Below, one piece after another: positions 1 to 7,884 of a DNA stretch of 64,000 nt; within the stretch, counting starts at the first letter, position 1, and each line of letters opens with the position of its first letter. The stretch lies in the NCBI RefSeq assembly GCF_900111115.1, contig NZ_FOGD01000001.1, positions 366,910-430,909 on the forward strand, in the 5' to 3' direction. The position numbers and the translations under genes are program-made. Under the pieces are notes generated by a model. The model was not told the origin of the DNA. It was given only the letters and a program-made list of their open reading frames with translations, and made no database searches. This DNA comes from Giesbergeria anulus (lineage in GTDB: Bacteria > Pseudomonadota > Gammaproteobacteria > Burkholderiales > Burkholderiaceae_C).

Positions 1-360
1 CAGGAAGCAAAGCAAGAGGCCAGACAAGAGGTGGCCCCTGCCGCCAAAGCAGCGATCACCAGCGCCGAAGCCGACACCGCCAAAACCCCTGACCCGCGTG
101 AGCAGCGCAAGCAAGAAGCCCAACTGCGCCAACAATTGGCGCAGAAGCTGCGCCCGTTCAAACGCGAACTAGAACAGGTTGAGCAGCGCATGGCTACGCT
201 AGGCACGGAGCGCAGCAACCTAGAACACCGCATGACCCAGCCTCTGGCCCCGGCAGACATTGCCGAGGTAGGCCGCAAGCTCAAAGCCTGCAACGATGAA
301 ATCGGTAGCCTAGAAGAGCGTTGGCTCGAACTATCAGCACAGATCGAAGCACACAGCTAA
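1..360 (+). CDS. ABC-F family ATPase, C-terminal end (partial)
   Basis: The reading frame is open from the first base and ends at the TAA at 358-360, so this is the 3' end of a gene that starts outside the window. About 119 residues are visible. The first ~35 are Gln/Glu/Ala/Lys-rich linker; the rest is a charged helical segment with the heptad look of the C-terminal coiled coil of ABC-F ATPases (Uup/YheS type), ending in a LEERWLELSAQIE-like helix. ABC-F proteins are soluble tandem-ATPase factors acting on the ribosome. No Walker motifs are in view, so the family call rests on the tail alone. It is followed at once by a strong terminator. Confidence 0.7.
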   Translation, partial: QEAKQEARQEVAPAAKAAITSAEADTAKTPDPREQRKQEAQLRQQLAQKLRPFKRELEQVEQRMATLGTERSNLEHRMTQPLAPADIAEVGRKLKACNDEIGSLEERWLELSAQIEAHS

Positions 361-370
361 AGCAAAAAAA

Positions 371-397
371 GGCCCGGTTTTCCGGGCCAATTTTTTT
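371..397 (+). terminator. Rho-independent terminator of the ABC-F gene
   Basis: A perfect GGCCCGG/CCGGGCC stem (371-377 with 382-388), a TTTT loop, then AA and seven T's. It lies 10 bases after the ABC-F stop codon. Confidence 0.9.
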
Positions 398-472
398 GTT
401 ACTGGCTGTCAACGCGGCCACATTGCCGTGCGTTGAAGGAGCATCACAGACACTTTTGCAGAGCAAACCACC

Positions 473-547
473 ATGAACTCCTTCACTATCCTTGCAGCTT
501 GGCCTGAAGACGAACGCGACCGCAAGCGCGCTCCCAGCCGTCTCTAA
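473..547 (+). CDS. possible 24-residue small protein
   Basis: An ATG-to-TAA frame encodes 24 residues starting MNSFTILAAW and ending in a basic, Arg-rich tail. It lies alone between the ABC-F terminator and a second terminator at 572-604, which is what an independently transcribed small gene or sRNA would look like. The Shine-Dalgarno signal is poor (GAGCAAACCACC before ATG). I recognise no family, so this is a weak candidate. Confidence 0.25.
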   Translation: MNSFTILAAWPEDERDRKRAPSRL

Positions 548-571
548 AGTACGTGTTTGGGGTTGCCCATG

Positions 572-604
572 AAAAAACCCCGCCAGAATGAAGCGGGGTT
601 TTTT
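572..604. terminator. bidirectional terminator
   Basis: AAAAAACCCCGC and GCGGGGTTTTTT flank a 9-base loop. The A-run on one side and T-run on the other let it end rightward transcripts and also the leftward phaB transcript, whose stop codon is at 627. Confidence 0.85.
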
Positions 605-626
605 GTGATTCAGTCCTAAAGACCGA

Positions 627-1364
627 TCAGCTCATGTGCAGGCCACCGTTGACCGAGAACTCGGCACCAGTAGCGTAGCCGCCTTCTTCCGAAGCCAGCC
701 AAGCAATGATCGAAGCGATCTCGCTGGGTTTGCCCAAGCGTTTGACGGGCACAGTAGCCACAATCTTTTCCAACACGTCAGGACGGATGGCATTGACCAT
801 ATCGGTACCGATGTAGCCAGGGCTGACGGTATTAACGGTCACGCCCTTGGTGGCCATTTCTTGAGCCAAGGCCATCGAGAAGCCATGCATACCGGCCTTA
901 GCAGCCGAATAGTTGGTTTGGCCCGATTGACCCTTTTCGCCGTTAACCGACGAAATGTTGATGATACGGCCCCAGCCCTTTTCTACCATGTCACCCACCA
1001 CTTGCTTGGTGACGTTGAACATGCTGTTCAGGTTGGTTTCAATCACTTGATCCCAGCCTTCACGGGTCATTTTCAGGAACATGCGGTCGCGGGTGATACC
1101 AGCGTTGTTGACCAGCACATCAATGCTGCCATGCTCGGCCTTGGCTTTGGCAAAAGCCTCCACGGTGGAATCCCAGTCACCCACATTGCCTACCGAGGCG
1201 TAGAAAGTGAAACCGAGTTCTTTTTGCTCGGCCAGCCACTTGGCATGGTCACGGGTAGGGCCGCAACCGGCAATGACGGTAAAACCATCTTTGTGCAGAC
1301 GCTGGCAAATGGCGGTACCGATGCCACCCATACCACCAGTGACGTATGCTACTTTTTGACTCAT
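627..1364 (-). CDS. phaB: acetoacetyl-CoA reductase PhaB
   Basis: A 245-residue short-chain dehydrogenase that reduces acetoacetyl-CoA to (R)-3-hydroxybutyryl-CoA with NADPH, the second step of polyhydroxybutyrate synthesis. The Rossmann glycine motif GGMGGIG is at residues 10-16, NNAG at 86-89, and the catalytic Ser139, Tyr152 and Lys156 (NYSAAKAG) are in place. The C-terminal NGGLHMS matches PhaB enzymes. A strong AAGGAG lies 8 bases before the ATG. It is the last gene of the minus-strand PHB group and is separated from phaA by an EAL-domain gene. Length is normal for the family. Confidence 0.97.
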   Translation of the reverse strand: MSQKVAYVTGGMGGIGTAICQRLHKDGFTVIAGCGPTRDHAKWLAEQKELGFTFYASVGNVGDWDSTVEAFAKAKAEHGSIDVLVNNAGITRDRMFLKMTREGWDQVIETNLNSMFNVTKQVVGDMVEKGWGRIINISSVNGEKGQSGQTNYSAAKAGMHGFSMALAQEMATKGVTVNTVSPGYIGTDMVNAIRPDVLEKIVATVPVKRLGKPSEIASIIAWLASEEGGYATGAEFSVNGGLHMS

Positions 1365-1487
1365 ATTTTCATGCTCCTTGTGAATAATTATGTAAACAGG
1401 GTCTCGCCCCCACTGTACCGAAGATTTGCGACAACGCAGTGAAGGTAAACACGGTATTGGGACATTTTTTGCACCTCAGGCCACGCC

Positions 1488-2258
1488 CTACGCCAGCGGC
1501 AGGCTTTCCCAACCGGGCCGGGCAAACCAAAAGCCTTGTTGGTAGCGTATGCCTACCGAAGACAGGTAGGCCGATTCTTGCGCCGTTTCTACGCCCTCAG
1601 CCACCATATCAATGCTCAGGCGTGAACACACCAAGGCAATGCCGCAGACAATGGCTTGGCGCACCGGGTCTTGGTCAACGTTGCGGATTAGCTCCATATC
1701 GAGCTTGAGCACATGGGGCTGAAAACGCACCAGCATATTCAGGCCCGCATAGCCCGCACCAAAATCGTCGATAGCTGTGATCAAGCCACAGCGGCGGTAT
1801 TCATTAAAAATGGATTGCAGGTGCTCGCCATTGCTCAGAGGCTCACCCTCCGTCACCTCAAACATGATCCGGTCGTGCGGGAAATTGAACTCAGCAGCCG
1901 CCTGCATGGTGGCGCGAATGCAGGTTTCGGCCCGATAGACGGCGTTGGGCAGAAAATTGATGCTCAAGCGGCAATCGGGGAGCTTGGCTAAACCCAAGCT
2001 AGAGGCCAACTCAATAGCCTTGACACGGCAGGCTTGGTCAAAGCGGTAGCGGTTCTCGTCATCCACCCAAGATAAGACCGTGGCAGCGCCCTCGCCACTG
2101 GTGCCGCGTACCAGTGCTTCATAGGCAAAAGGCCGACCCAACTCCAAATCCATGATGGGCTGAAAAGCCATCGTGAAATCAAAAGGCAACAGGGTTTTGT
2201 CGCGGCAAGCCACACAGCCCACCGGTACAAACGGTTGAGCAAAAACGGTCTGATTCAT
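1488..2258 (-). CDS. EAL-domain c-di-GMP phosphodiesterase
   Basis: A stand-alone EAL protein of about 256 residues, predicted to hydrolyse cyclic di-GMP to pGpG. The signature residues look intact: EAL in YEALVRG, the Asn of INFLPN, the Glu of FEVTE, the double Asp of AIDDFGAGY, the Lys of LKLD, the Glu of AEGVE and the final QGFWFARP. A CxxC (CVAC) precedes the domain and could bind metal or respond to redox. I chose the ATG at 2258; a TTG 15 codons upstream is also in frame. It sits between phaA and phaB, a hairpin separates it from phaA, and 123 bases separate it from phaB. That position suggests a link between c-di-GMP and carbon storage, which is inference. Confidence 0.88.
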   Translation of the reverse strand: MNQTVFAQPFVPVGCVACRDKTLLPFDFTMAFQPIMDLELGRPFAYEALVRGTSGEGAATVLSWVDDENRYRFDQACRVKAIELASSLGLAKLPDCRLSINFLPNAVYRAETCIRATMQAAAEFNFPHDRIMFEVTEGEPLSNGEHLQSIFNEYRRCGLITAIDDFGAGYAGLNMLVRFQPHVLKLDMELIRNVDQDPVRQAIVCGIALVCSRLSIDMVAEGVETAQESAYLSSVGIRYQQGFWFARPGWESLPLA

Positions 2259-2325
2259 ACTAGGATAAGTGTACGCTCGAGCTGGCACCATTGCAAAAAA
2301 CAAAACGTAAAAATTGCACCAAAAT

Positions 2326-2354
2326 GAAAAGCCGTGAACAAGTCACGGCTTTTC
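2326..2354 (-). terminator. hairpin terminator after phaA
   Basis: A perfect 12-bp inverted repeat (2326-2337 with 2343-2354), GAAAAGCCGTGA and its complement, with a 5-base loop. On the minus strand the stem ends in CTTTTC followed by ATTTTGG. It probably ends or attenuates the phaC-phaA transcript before the EAL gene. Confidence 0.7.
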
Positions 2355-2402
2355 GTTGTGCGGTAAATGAGCCAGCCAATGCTGGCCCCTATCTACGGCA
2401 AA

Positions 2403-3584
2403 TTAGCAGCGTTCGAGTGCCAGCGCTACGCCCATACCGCCACCGATACACAGCGAGGCAATACCCTTCTTGGCATTGCTACGCTGCATTTCGTGCAGCA
2501 GCGAGACCAAGATACGGTTACCGGACGCACCAATGGGGTGACCAATCGCAATCGCACCACCGTTGACGTTCACCTTGGCAGGGTCAATACCCAGTTCTTG
2601 GTTGACGGCAGCAGCTTGGGCGGCAAAGGCTTCGTTTAGTTCGAACAGGTCGATATCGGCAGCGCTCCAGCCAGCACGCTCAAGCGCCTTGCGGGTCGCG
2701 TACACCGGGCCCATGCCCATGATGGCGGGGTCAAGGCCGCTGGTGCCATAGGCGGCAATGCGGGCCAGAGGCGTCAGGCCCAAGGCAGCAGCCTTCTTGG
2801 CGCTCATCACCACGACGGCAGAAGCGCCATCGTTGATACCAGAAGCATTGCCAGCAGTAACGGTACCAGCCTTGTCGAATGCGGGGCGCAGGCCAGCCAG
2901 CACTTCAGCGCTGGTCTTGCGGTTCAGGTATTCATCAACGTTAAAGACAACGGGATCGCCCTTGCGCTGGGGAATGTTCACGCCAACGATTTCAGCTGCA
3001 AACTTGCCAGCGTCTTGTGCCGCAGCGGCCTTTTGCTGGCTGCCCAACGCCAGCGCATCTTGCATCTCACGGGTGATGCCGTACTGCTTAGCGACGTTTT
3101 CGGCGGTGATACCCATGTGGTACTGGTTGTACACGTCCCACAGGCCATCGACGATCATCGTGTCCTGCATTTTCCAGTCGCCCATGCGCTGACCATCGCG
3201 CGAGCCGTTGAGCACGTGCGGGCTGGCACTCATGTTTTCTTGACCGCCAGCGACGATGATGTCGCTGTCGCCGTGGGCAATGGCTTGGGCAGCCAAAATA
3301 ACCGACTTCAGGCCAGAACCGCACACAGCGTTGATGGTCAGCGCTGGGGTTTCTTTGGCTACGCCGGCCTTGAGCATGGCTTGGCGGGCGGGGTTTTGAC
3401 CAACACCAGCGGCCAGCACCTGACCCATGATGACTTCACCGACTTGATCGGGGGCCACGTTGGCACGGGCCAAGGCTTCTTTGATGACGATGCTGCCCAG
3501 CTCAGTGGCAGCAATCTTGGCCAGCGAACCACCAAACTTGCCCACAGCAGTACGGGCAGCCGAAACGATAACGATGTCTTCCAT
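2403..3584 (-). CDS. phaA: acetyl-CoA C-acetyltransferase PhaA
   Basis: A 393-residue biosynthetic thiolase that condenses two acetyl-CoA into acetoacetyl-CoA. The acyl-accepting Cys88 lies in [10 protein letters not shown], the catalytic His349 in [14 protein letters not shown], and the second catalytic Cys379 in CIGGGMG. Length is standard for the family. The gene begins 39 bases after phaC, so phaC and phaA form one transcript. AAGGAG precedes the ATG at 3584. Together with PhaC and PhaB it completes the path from acetyl-CoA to PHB. Confidence 0.97.
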   Translation of the reverse strand: MEDIVIVSAARTAVGKFGGSLAKIAATELGSIVIKEALARANVAPDQVGEVIMGQVLAAGVGQNPARQAMLKAGVAKETPALTINAVCGSGLKSVILAAQAIAHGDSDIIVAGGQENMSASPHVLNGSRDGQRMGDWKMQDTMIVDGLWDVYNQYHMGITAENVAKQYGITREMQDALALGSQQKAAAAQDAGKFAAEIVGVNIPQRKGDPVVFNVDEYLNRKTSAEVLAGLRPAFDKAGTVTAGNASGINDGASAVVVMSAKKAAALGLTPLARIAAYGTSGLDPAIMGMGPVYATRKALERAGWSAADIDLFELNEAFAAQAAAVNQELGIDPAKVNVNGGAIAIGHPIGASGNRILVSLLHEMQRSNAKKGIASLCIGGGMGVALALERC

Positions 3585-3623
3585 AGTCTTCTCCTTGTTG
3601 TCAATGGGAAATGCTGCCTGAGA

Positions 3624-5330
3624 TCAGGCCTTTTGCTTTACATAGCGGCCTGGAGCCTGTTCAATCACCTTGAACTTGGCTCCATTGCCGTAGCCTTTGG
3701 GTGCAGCAACTTGCGCGCCCGCGTGCCCTTGCAGCCAGGTGCTCCAATCGGTCCACCAGCTGCCAGCATGTTCTTGTGCGCCGTCCATCCAAGCATCGAG
3801 CGTACCCGGCAATTGGCCGTCATCGCGTGTCCAGTGGCTGCGCTTTTTCTTGGCCGGTGGATTAATCACCCCGGCGATATGGCCTGATGCCCCCATGACG
3901 AAGCGTTTGGGGCCGGGCAAAATTTGCGTGCTGGCATAGGCCGAACCAATGGGTACGATATGGTCTTCACGCGAGCCATAGATATACACCGGCGTATCCA
4001 CGTTGCCCAAATCGACCTTTTGTCCACACACGGTCAGCTTGCCGGGCTTCATCAGGTTGTTTTCAAGGTAGGTGTTGCGCAGGTACCAAGCAAAGAAGGG
4101 GCCGGGCAGATTGGTGCTATCACTGTTCCAGTAGAGCAGGTCAAAGGCGGGGGGCGTTTCACCCTTGAGGTAGTTGCCCACCACGTAGTTCCAAACCAAA
4201 TCATTGGGGCGCAAGAAGCTGAAGGTGGAGGCCAACTCTTGGCCCTTGAGCAAACCGCCCTTGCCCAGTTGCATCTCGCGGAACTTGACGAAACTCTCAT
4301 CAATGAACACGTCCAAGATGCCGGTGTCAGTGAAATCCAAAAAGGTGGTGAGCAAGGTCAGGCTGGCTACCGGATCACGGCCCCGTGCTGCCAGCACAGC
4401 CAAAGCGGTGCTCAGGATCGTGCCACCAACGCAAAAGCCCAGCGTGTTGATTTGCTCGGCACCAGTGATTTGTTGCACTGTGCTGATGGCCTCAATAGCA
4501 CCGTCTTCAACGTAGTCGTCCCAGGTTTTTTGGGCCAGCTCGGCATCGGGGTTGCGCCAGCTCACCAAGAAGGTGTGGTGGCCCTGTGCTAGTGCGTAAT
4601 ACACCAGCGAGTTGGCCGGTTGCAAATCTAAAATGTAAAACTTGTTGATACAGGGCGGCACCAGCAACAAGGGGCGCTCGTACACCTTGTCAGTGAGGGG
4701 CTTGTATTCGATGAGCTGGAATAGCTCGTTCTCAAACACCACGGCACCTTCGGTGGTGGCGACGTTGCGGCCCACCTCAAACTGGCTCTCGTCGGTCATG
4801 GAAACATGGCCTTGGCGCAAGTCTTTGAGCAGATTTTGGATACCCTTGGTCAGGCTCTCGCCTTTGGTCTCGACCGCTTTTTTCTGCGCTTCGGCATTGA
4901 AGGCCAAGTAGTTGCTGGGCGACATGGCCGCCACCCACTGCTCTACGGCAAAGCGCACGCGGTTGTGGGTTTTTTCGTCAGCTTCAACGGCTTCGGCCAG
5001 CTCCATCAGGGTGCGGGCATTGAGCAGGTACATGGCTGCCGAGAAGGCCGAGACGGGGTTGGCTTTCCAGTCTGCACTGCTAAAACGGCGGTCTTGGGCG
5101 GCCACTTCTGCCGGAGCTTGCAGCCCTTGGTTCCAGAGGGCGCGGGCTTCTTCAAGATACTGCTGTTGTACCTGCTGGAGCTTTTCTGGGGCGATTTTGA
5201 GGGGCGCTACTGGCCCCGGCGTACCAGCGGCACCGATTTGCTGCAATGAGCGCAGCACCTGCGCGAGGTTATCACCGAAAATCTGCTGAAATTGCTGGGT
5301 ATTTTGGCCCCAAGATGCTTCAGAACTCAT
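3624..5330 (-). CDS. phaC: class I poly(3-hydroxyalkanoate) synthase PhaC
   Basis: A 568-residue PHA polymerase that joins (R)-3-hydroxyacyl-CoA units into granule-bound polyester. The lipase-like box GFCVGG carries the nucleophile Cys300; Asp456 (SREDHIVP) and His484 (SGHIAGVINPP) complete the triad. The N-terminal ~200 residues are the variable class I region. It leads the phaC-phaA unit and has an AGGAGA ribosome site directly before the ATG. It is divergent from the small membrane protein at 5442, leaving 111 bases for both promoters. No phasin gene or PhaR regulator is in the window. Confidence 0.97.
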   Translation of the reverse strand: MSSEASWGQNTQQFQQIFGDNLAQVLRSLQQIGAAGTPGPVAPLKIAPEKLQQVQQQYLEEARALWNQGLQAPAEVAAQDRRFSSADWKANPVSAFSAAMYLLNARTLMELAEAVEADEKTHNRVRFAVEQWVAAMSPSNYLAFNAEAQKKAVETKGESLTKGIQNLLKDLRQGHVSMTDESQFEVGRNVATTEGAVVFENELFQLIEYKPLTDKVYERPLLLVPPCINKFYILDLQPANSLVYYALAQGHHTFLVSWRNPDAELAQKTWDDYVEDGAIEAISTVQQITGAEQINTLGFCVGGTILSTALAVLAARGRDPVASLTLLTTFLDFTDTGILDVFIDESFVKFREMQLGKGGLLKGQELASTFSFLRPNDLVWNYVVGNYLKGETPPAFDLLYWNSDSTNLPGPFFAWYLRNTYLENNLMKPGKLTVCGQKVDLGNVDTPVYIYGSREDHIVPIGSAYASTQILPGPKRFVMGASGHIAGVINPPAKKKRSHWTRDDGQLPGTLDAWMDGAQEHAGSWWTDWSTWLQGHAGAQVAAPKGYGNGAKFKVIEQAPGRYVKQKA

Positions 5331-5441
5331 TTTTTCTCCTGAAATTGCGGATCACTCGCACGCGGCCACTGTTGCCCCGATTGTTGCTGACCACATGGTT
5401 ATGGTAACGCCCCTTTTTACTTTTTTAGCCTTGGAGCACGG

Positions 5442-5768
5442 ATGTATCTCGTAGTTATCGCATGGCTTTATGTCACCGTCATGATGGCGCTGGCCGAAGC
5501 CACCAGCAGCACTGGCTCCATACTGGGAGCCATCATCACCTTTGCACTCTATGGTTTGCTTCCTTTGTCGATTGTGGTTTATATCCTAGGCACACCGGGG
5601 CGGCGCAGGGCCATCCATGCCCAAGAAATGGCTGAACGTGCGCAAGAAGCGGCCACACGGGCTGCGGCAACAGCCACATCAACCAGCCTCATCACGCCAG
5701 ATGCAAGCGGCCATACGCCCACTGCTGCCGAGGGCAATGGCATCGCGCCGGTGCGAAAAGAACCGTGA
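5442..5768 (+). CDS. small two-helix membrane protein, unknown function
   Basis: A 108-residue protein with two hydrophobic helices (about 3-17 and 27-49), a basic GRRR turn at 52-55, and an Ala/Glu/Arg-rich tail predicted to be cytoplasmic. TTGGAG lies 6 bases before the ATG. I do not recognise a named family. The last ~90 bases overlap the 3' end of the convergent pgeF gene, and both ends look genuine. Divergence from phaC suggests shared regulation but does not show function. Confidence 0.7.
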   Translation: MYLVVIAWLYVTVMMALAEATSSTGSILGAIITFALYGLLPLSIVVYILGTPGRRRAIHAQEMAERAQEAATRAAATATSTSLITPDASGHTPTAAEGNGIAPVRKEP

Positions 5769-6530
5769 TGCATTAGCCACCGTACACCAAGGAGAGCTGC
5801 TGTCGTTGCCATAGATCTGCGTGATGCCCAAGGCGTGCAAGCGCTGGCGGGCCAGCGCCGCCAAATCGGCCCAATACTTGCCGACACCAGTACTGTGGGG
5901 CTGAAAATGCACGGCTGCCGCCGGTAGGCGGCTACAGAAGGCAGCGCGCACCTCTGGCCCTACTTCAAAGGCCGCAGGCCCAATGCACGGCCCTAGCCAA
6001 GCCAAAGTCGATGATGCCAGCGCTGCTTTGGCCGCTGGCGTCACCTCGCCCAGCACCTGAGCACAAAAGGCATCAAACACCGATTCGAGTACGCCATCCA
6101 CCAGCCCACGCCAGCCCGCATGGGCGGCGGCCACGGCGCGGCCTTGCCTGTCCGTGAGCAGCACCGGCAGGCAATCGGCCACCATGATGGTGCAAACTTG
6201 GCCGGGCGTGGTAGCCACACAAGCATCAGCACAGGTGCCATCGGACGAGCCGCCATCCAGATGAGCAGTTTGAATGCCATGCACTTGGCGCAGAAAAACG
6301 AGTTGGGCCTCTGGGGTATCGGCTTGCAATGCCGCTTGCAAACGCTGCCGGTTGGCCTGCACTGCCTCAGGTGCATCGCCGACATGGTCACCCAAATTGA
6401 AGCTGTCGTAAGGGGTGACACTGACACCCCCGGCACGGGTAGTACACAGGGCATGGATATGCGCCGGGGCAGGCCAATCGGGGCGTATCCAGTCAGGATG
6501 CCATGCAGCATTAACAGAAGAAAATGACAT
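5679..6530 (-). CDS. pgeF: PgeF/YfiH-type laccase-domain protein
   Basis: A Cu-oxidase_4 (YfiH) family protein of about 283 residues. Known members act as purine nucleoside phosphorylase/adenosine deaminase-like enzymes or remove mis-made muropeptide precursors (PgeF). The three metal ligands are present: His84 (RQVHG), Cys120 (VADCLPVLL) and His137 (AHAGWRG). The C-terminal FSHRRD...GRMAACIW motif is typical of the family, so the stop at 5679 is real although it overlaps the convergent neighbour by 90 bases. I took the ATG at 6530, because the family domain begins shortly after it and the frame upstream lacks family-like sequence. Confidence 0.9.
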   Translation of the reverse strand: MSFSSVNAAWHPDWIRPDWPAPAHIHALCTTRAGGVSVTPYDSFNLGDHVGDAPEAVQANRQRLQAALQADTPEAQLVFLRQVHGIQTAHLDGGSSDGTCADACVATTPGQVCTIMVADCLPVLLTDRQGRAVAAAHAGWRGLVDGVLESVFDAFCAQVLGEVTPAAKAALASSTLAWLGPCIGPAAFEVGPEVRAAFCSRLPAAAVHFQPHSTGVGKYWADLAALARQRLHALGITQIYGNDSSSPWCTVANASRFFSHRRDAIALGSSGRMAACIWRDEAG

Positions 6531-6612
6531 GCTCACCAGTGTAGCGGGCAAGCGTGGCACACTGTAGTAACCAAACACCTCCCCACTGTTCAAATTTTCC
6601 ATTGCTGCCACC

Positions 6613-7308
6613 ATGAGCTATGTTTTCCCCCCTGCCCCTGTCACCAGCGTGCCCGTGCAAGGCAGCAGTGATCGCTTTCCGGTACACCGCATTTACTGCG
6701 TCGGACGCAATTACGAAGAACATGCCAAAGAGATGGGCTTTACGGGCAGAGAACCACCGTTCTTCTTTCTCAAGCCCGCAGACTCTTTGGTGGTAGTAGA
6801 TGCTGGCACGACAGGCCAACTGCCCTATCCCAGCCTGACGAGTAATCTACACCACGAGATTGAACTCGTGGTGGCTATTGGCAAAGGCGGCAGCCACATT
6901 GCAGCTAGCGATGCCGCCGCGCATATCTTTGGCTATGCCGTTGGCCTAGACATGACGCGCCGCGACCTGCAAAACGACATGAAAAAGCAAGGCCGCCCTT
7001 GGTGCATTGGCAAGGCGTTTGAACACAGCGCCCCCATTGGCCCCATCACCCCAGCCGATCAGGCCGGTGCCGTGGCCGAGGCGGCTATCTGGTTGCAAGT
7101 CAATGGCGTAGAGCGCCAGCGCAGCCAGATTGCTCGCTTGATCTGGAATGTGGCTGAAACCATTGCGCACCTGTCTGCCGCGTGGGAACTGCAACCGGGC
7201 GACCTGATCTACACCGGCACCCCCGAAGGGGTGGGTGCGGTGGTGCGTGGCGATGTGCTCGAAGGCGGCATTGACGGACTAGGCACACTGAGCCTGCAAG
7301 TGGTTTGA
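6613..7308 (+). CDS. nagK: fumarylpyruvate hydrolase-like FAH family enzyme
   Basis: A 231-residue fumarylacetoacetate hydrolase fold protein. The metal-binding acidic residues appear in HHEIELVV and GLDMTRRDLQ, and the late GTPEGVG loop is present. The N-terminus (FPVHRIYCVGRNYEEHAKEMG) closely resembles NagK of the gentisate pathway as I recall it, which cleaves fumarylpyruvate to fumarate and pyruvate. A NagL-like isomerase is encoded at 10162, supporting that role. The gentisate dioxygenase gene is not in this window. It is immediately followed by the Nudix gene. Confidence 0.88.
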   Translation: MSYVFPPAPVTSVPVQGSSDRFPVHRIYCVGRNYEEHAKEMGFTGREPPFFFLKPADSLVVVDAGTTGQLPYPSLTSNLHHEIELVVAIGKGGSHIAASDAAAHIFGYAVGLDMTRRDLQNDMKKQGRPWCIGKAFEHSAPIGPITPADQAGAVAEAAIWLQVNGVERQRSQIARLIWNVAETIAHLSAAWELQPGDLIYTGTPEGVGAVVRGDVLEGGIDGLGTLSLQVV

Positions 7309-7325
7309 TTTTTCACCTTGACACC

Positions 7326-7874
7326 ATGAGCTTTCACCCCCCGATCAAGCACTGCCGCCAATGCGGTGCCCCCGTGCTCTACCGCCTGCCCGACGATGGC
7401 GACACCCGCCAGCGGGCTATTTGCACCGCCTGCCACACCGTGCATTACGAAAATCCACTCAATGTGGTGGGCACCGTGCCAGTGCTGGGCGACAAGGTGC
7501 TACTATGCCAACGCAATATCGAGCCACGCAAAGGCAAATGGACGCTGCCCGCTGGCTTTATGGAGTTGGATGAAACCACCGCCCAAGGGGCAGCCCGCGA
7601 AACCGTAGAAGAGGCGGGCGCGCAGTTTGAGCTGGGTGCGCTGTTTAGCTTGCTCAATGTGCGCCGGGTAGGCCAAGTACATTTGTTTTACCACGCCACC
7701 CTGCTCAACGACCAATTTGACCCCGGCAGCGAAACCATAGAAGCGCGCCTCTTTACCGAGGATGATATTCCTTGGGATGAGCTGTCGTTTCGCACCGTGC
7801 GCGAAACCTTACTGCGCTATTTTGCCGACCGGCGCGCTGGCCGGTTTGGCATTCACTGCGTCGATATCGAATAG
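7326..7874 (+). CDS. Nudix hydrolase with N-terminal zinc ribbon
   Basis: A protein of about 182 residues starting at the ATG at 7326. Two CxxC pairs (CRQC and CTAC) form a zinc ribbon, followed by a Nudix fold with a full Nudix box from GFMELDE through RETVEEAGA (G-x5-E-x7-REUxEExGU). Relatives hydrolyse nucleoside diphosphate compounds such as NADH or ADP-ribose; the substrate here is unknown. It lies 17 bases after the fumarylpyruvate hydrolase gene and is probably co-transcribed. A TTG at 7305 overlapping the upstream stop is a less likely start. Confidence 0.9.
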   Translation: MSFHPPIKHCRQCGAPVLYRLPDDGDTRQRAICTACHTVHYENPLNVVGTVPVLGDKVLLCQRNIEPRKGKWTLPAGFMELDETTAQGAARETVEEAGAQFELGALFSLLNVRRVGQVHLFYHATLLNDQFDPGSETIEARLFTEDDIPWDELSFRTVRETLLRYFADRRAGRFGIHCVDIE

Positions 7875-7884
7875 CCACACCCGC

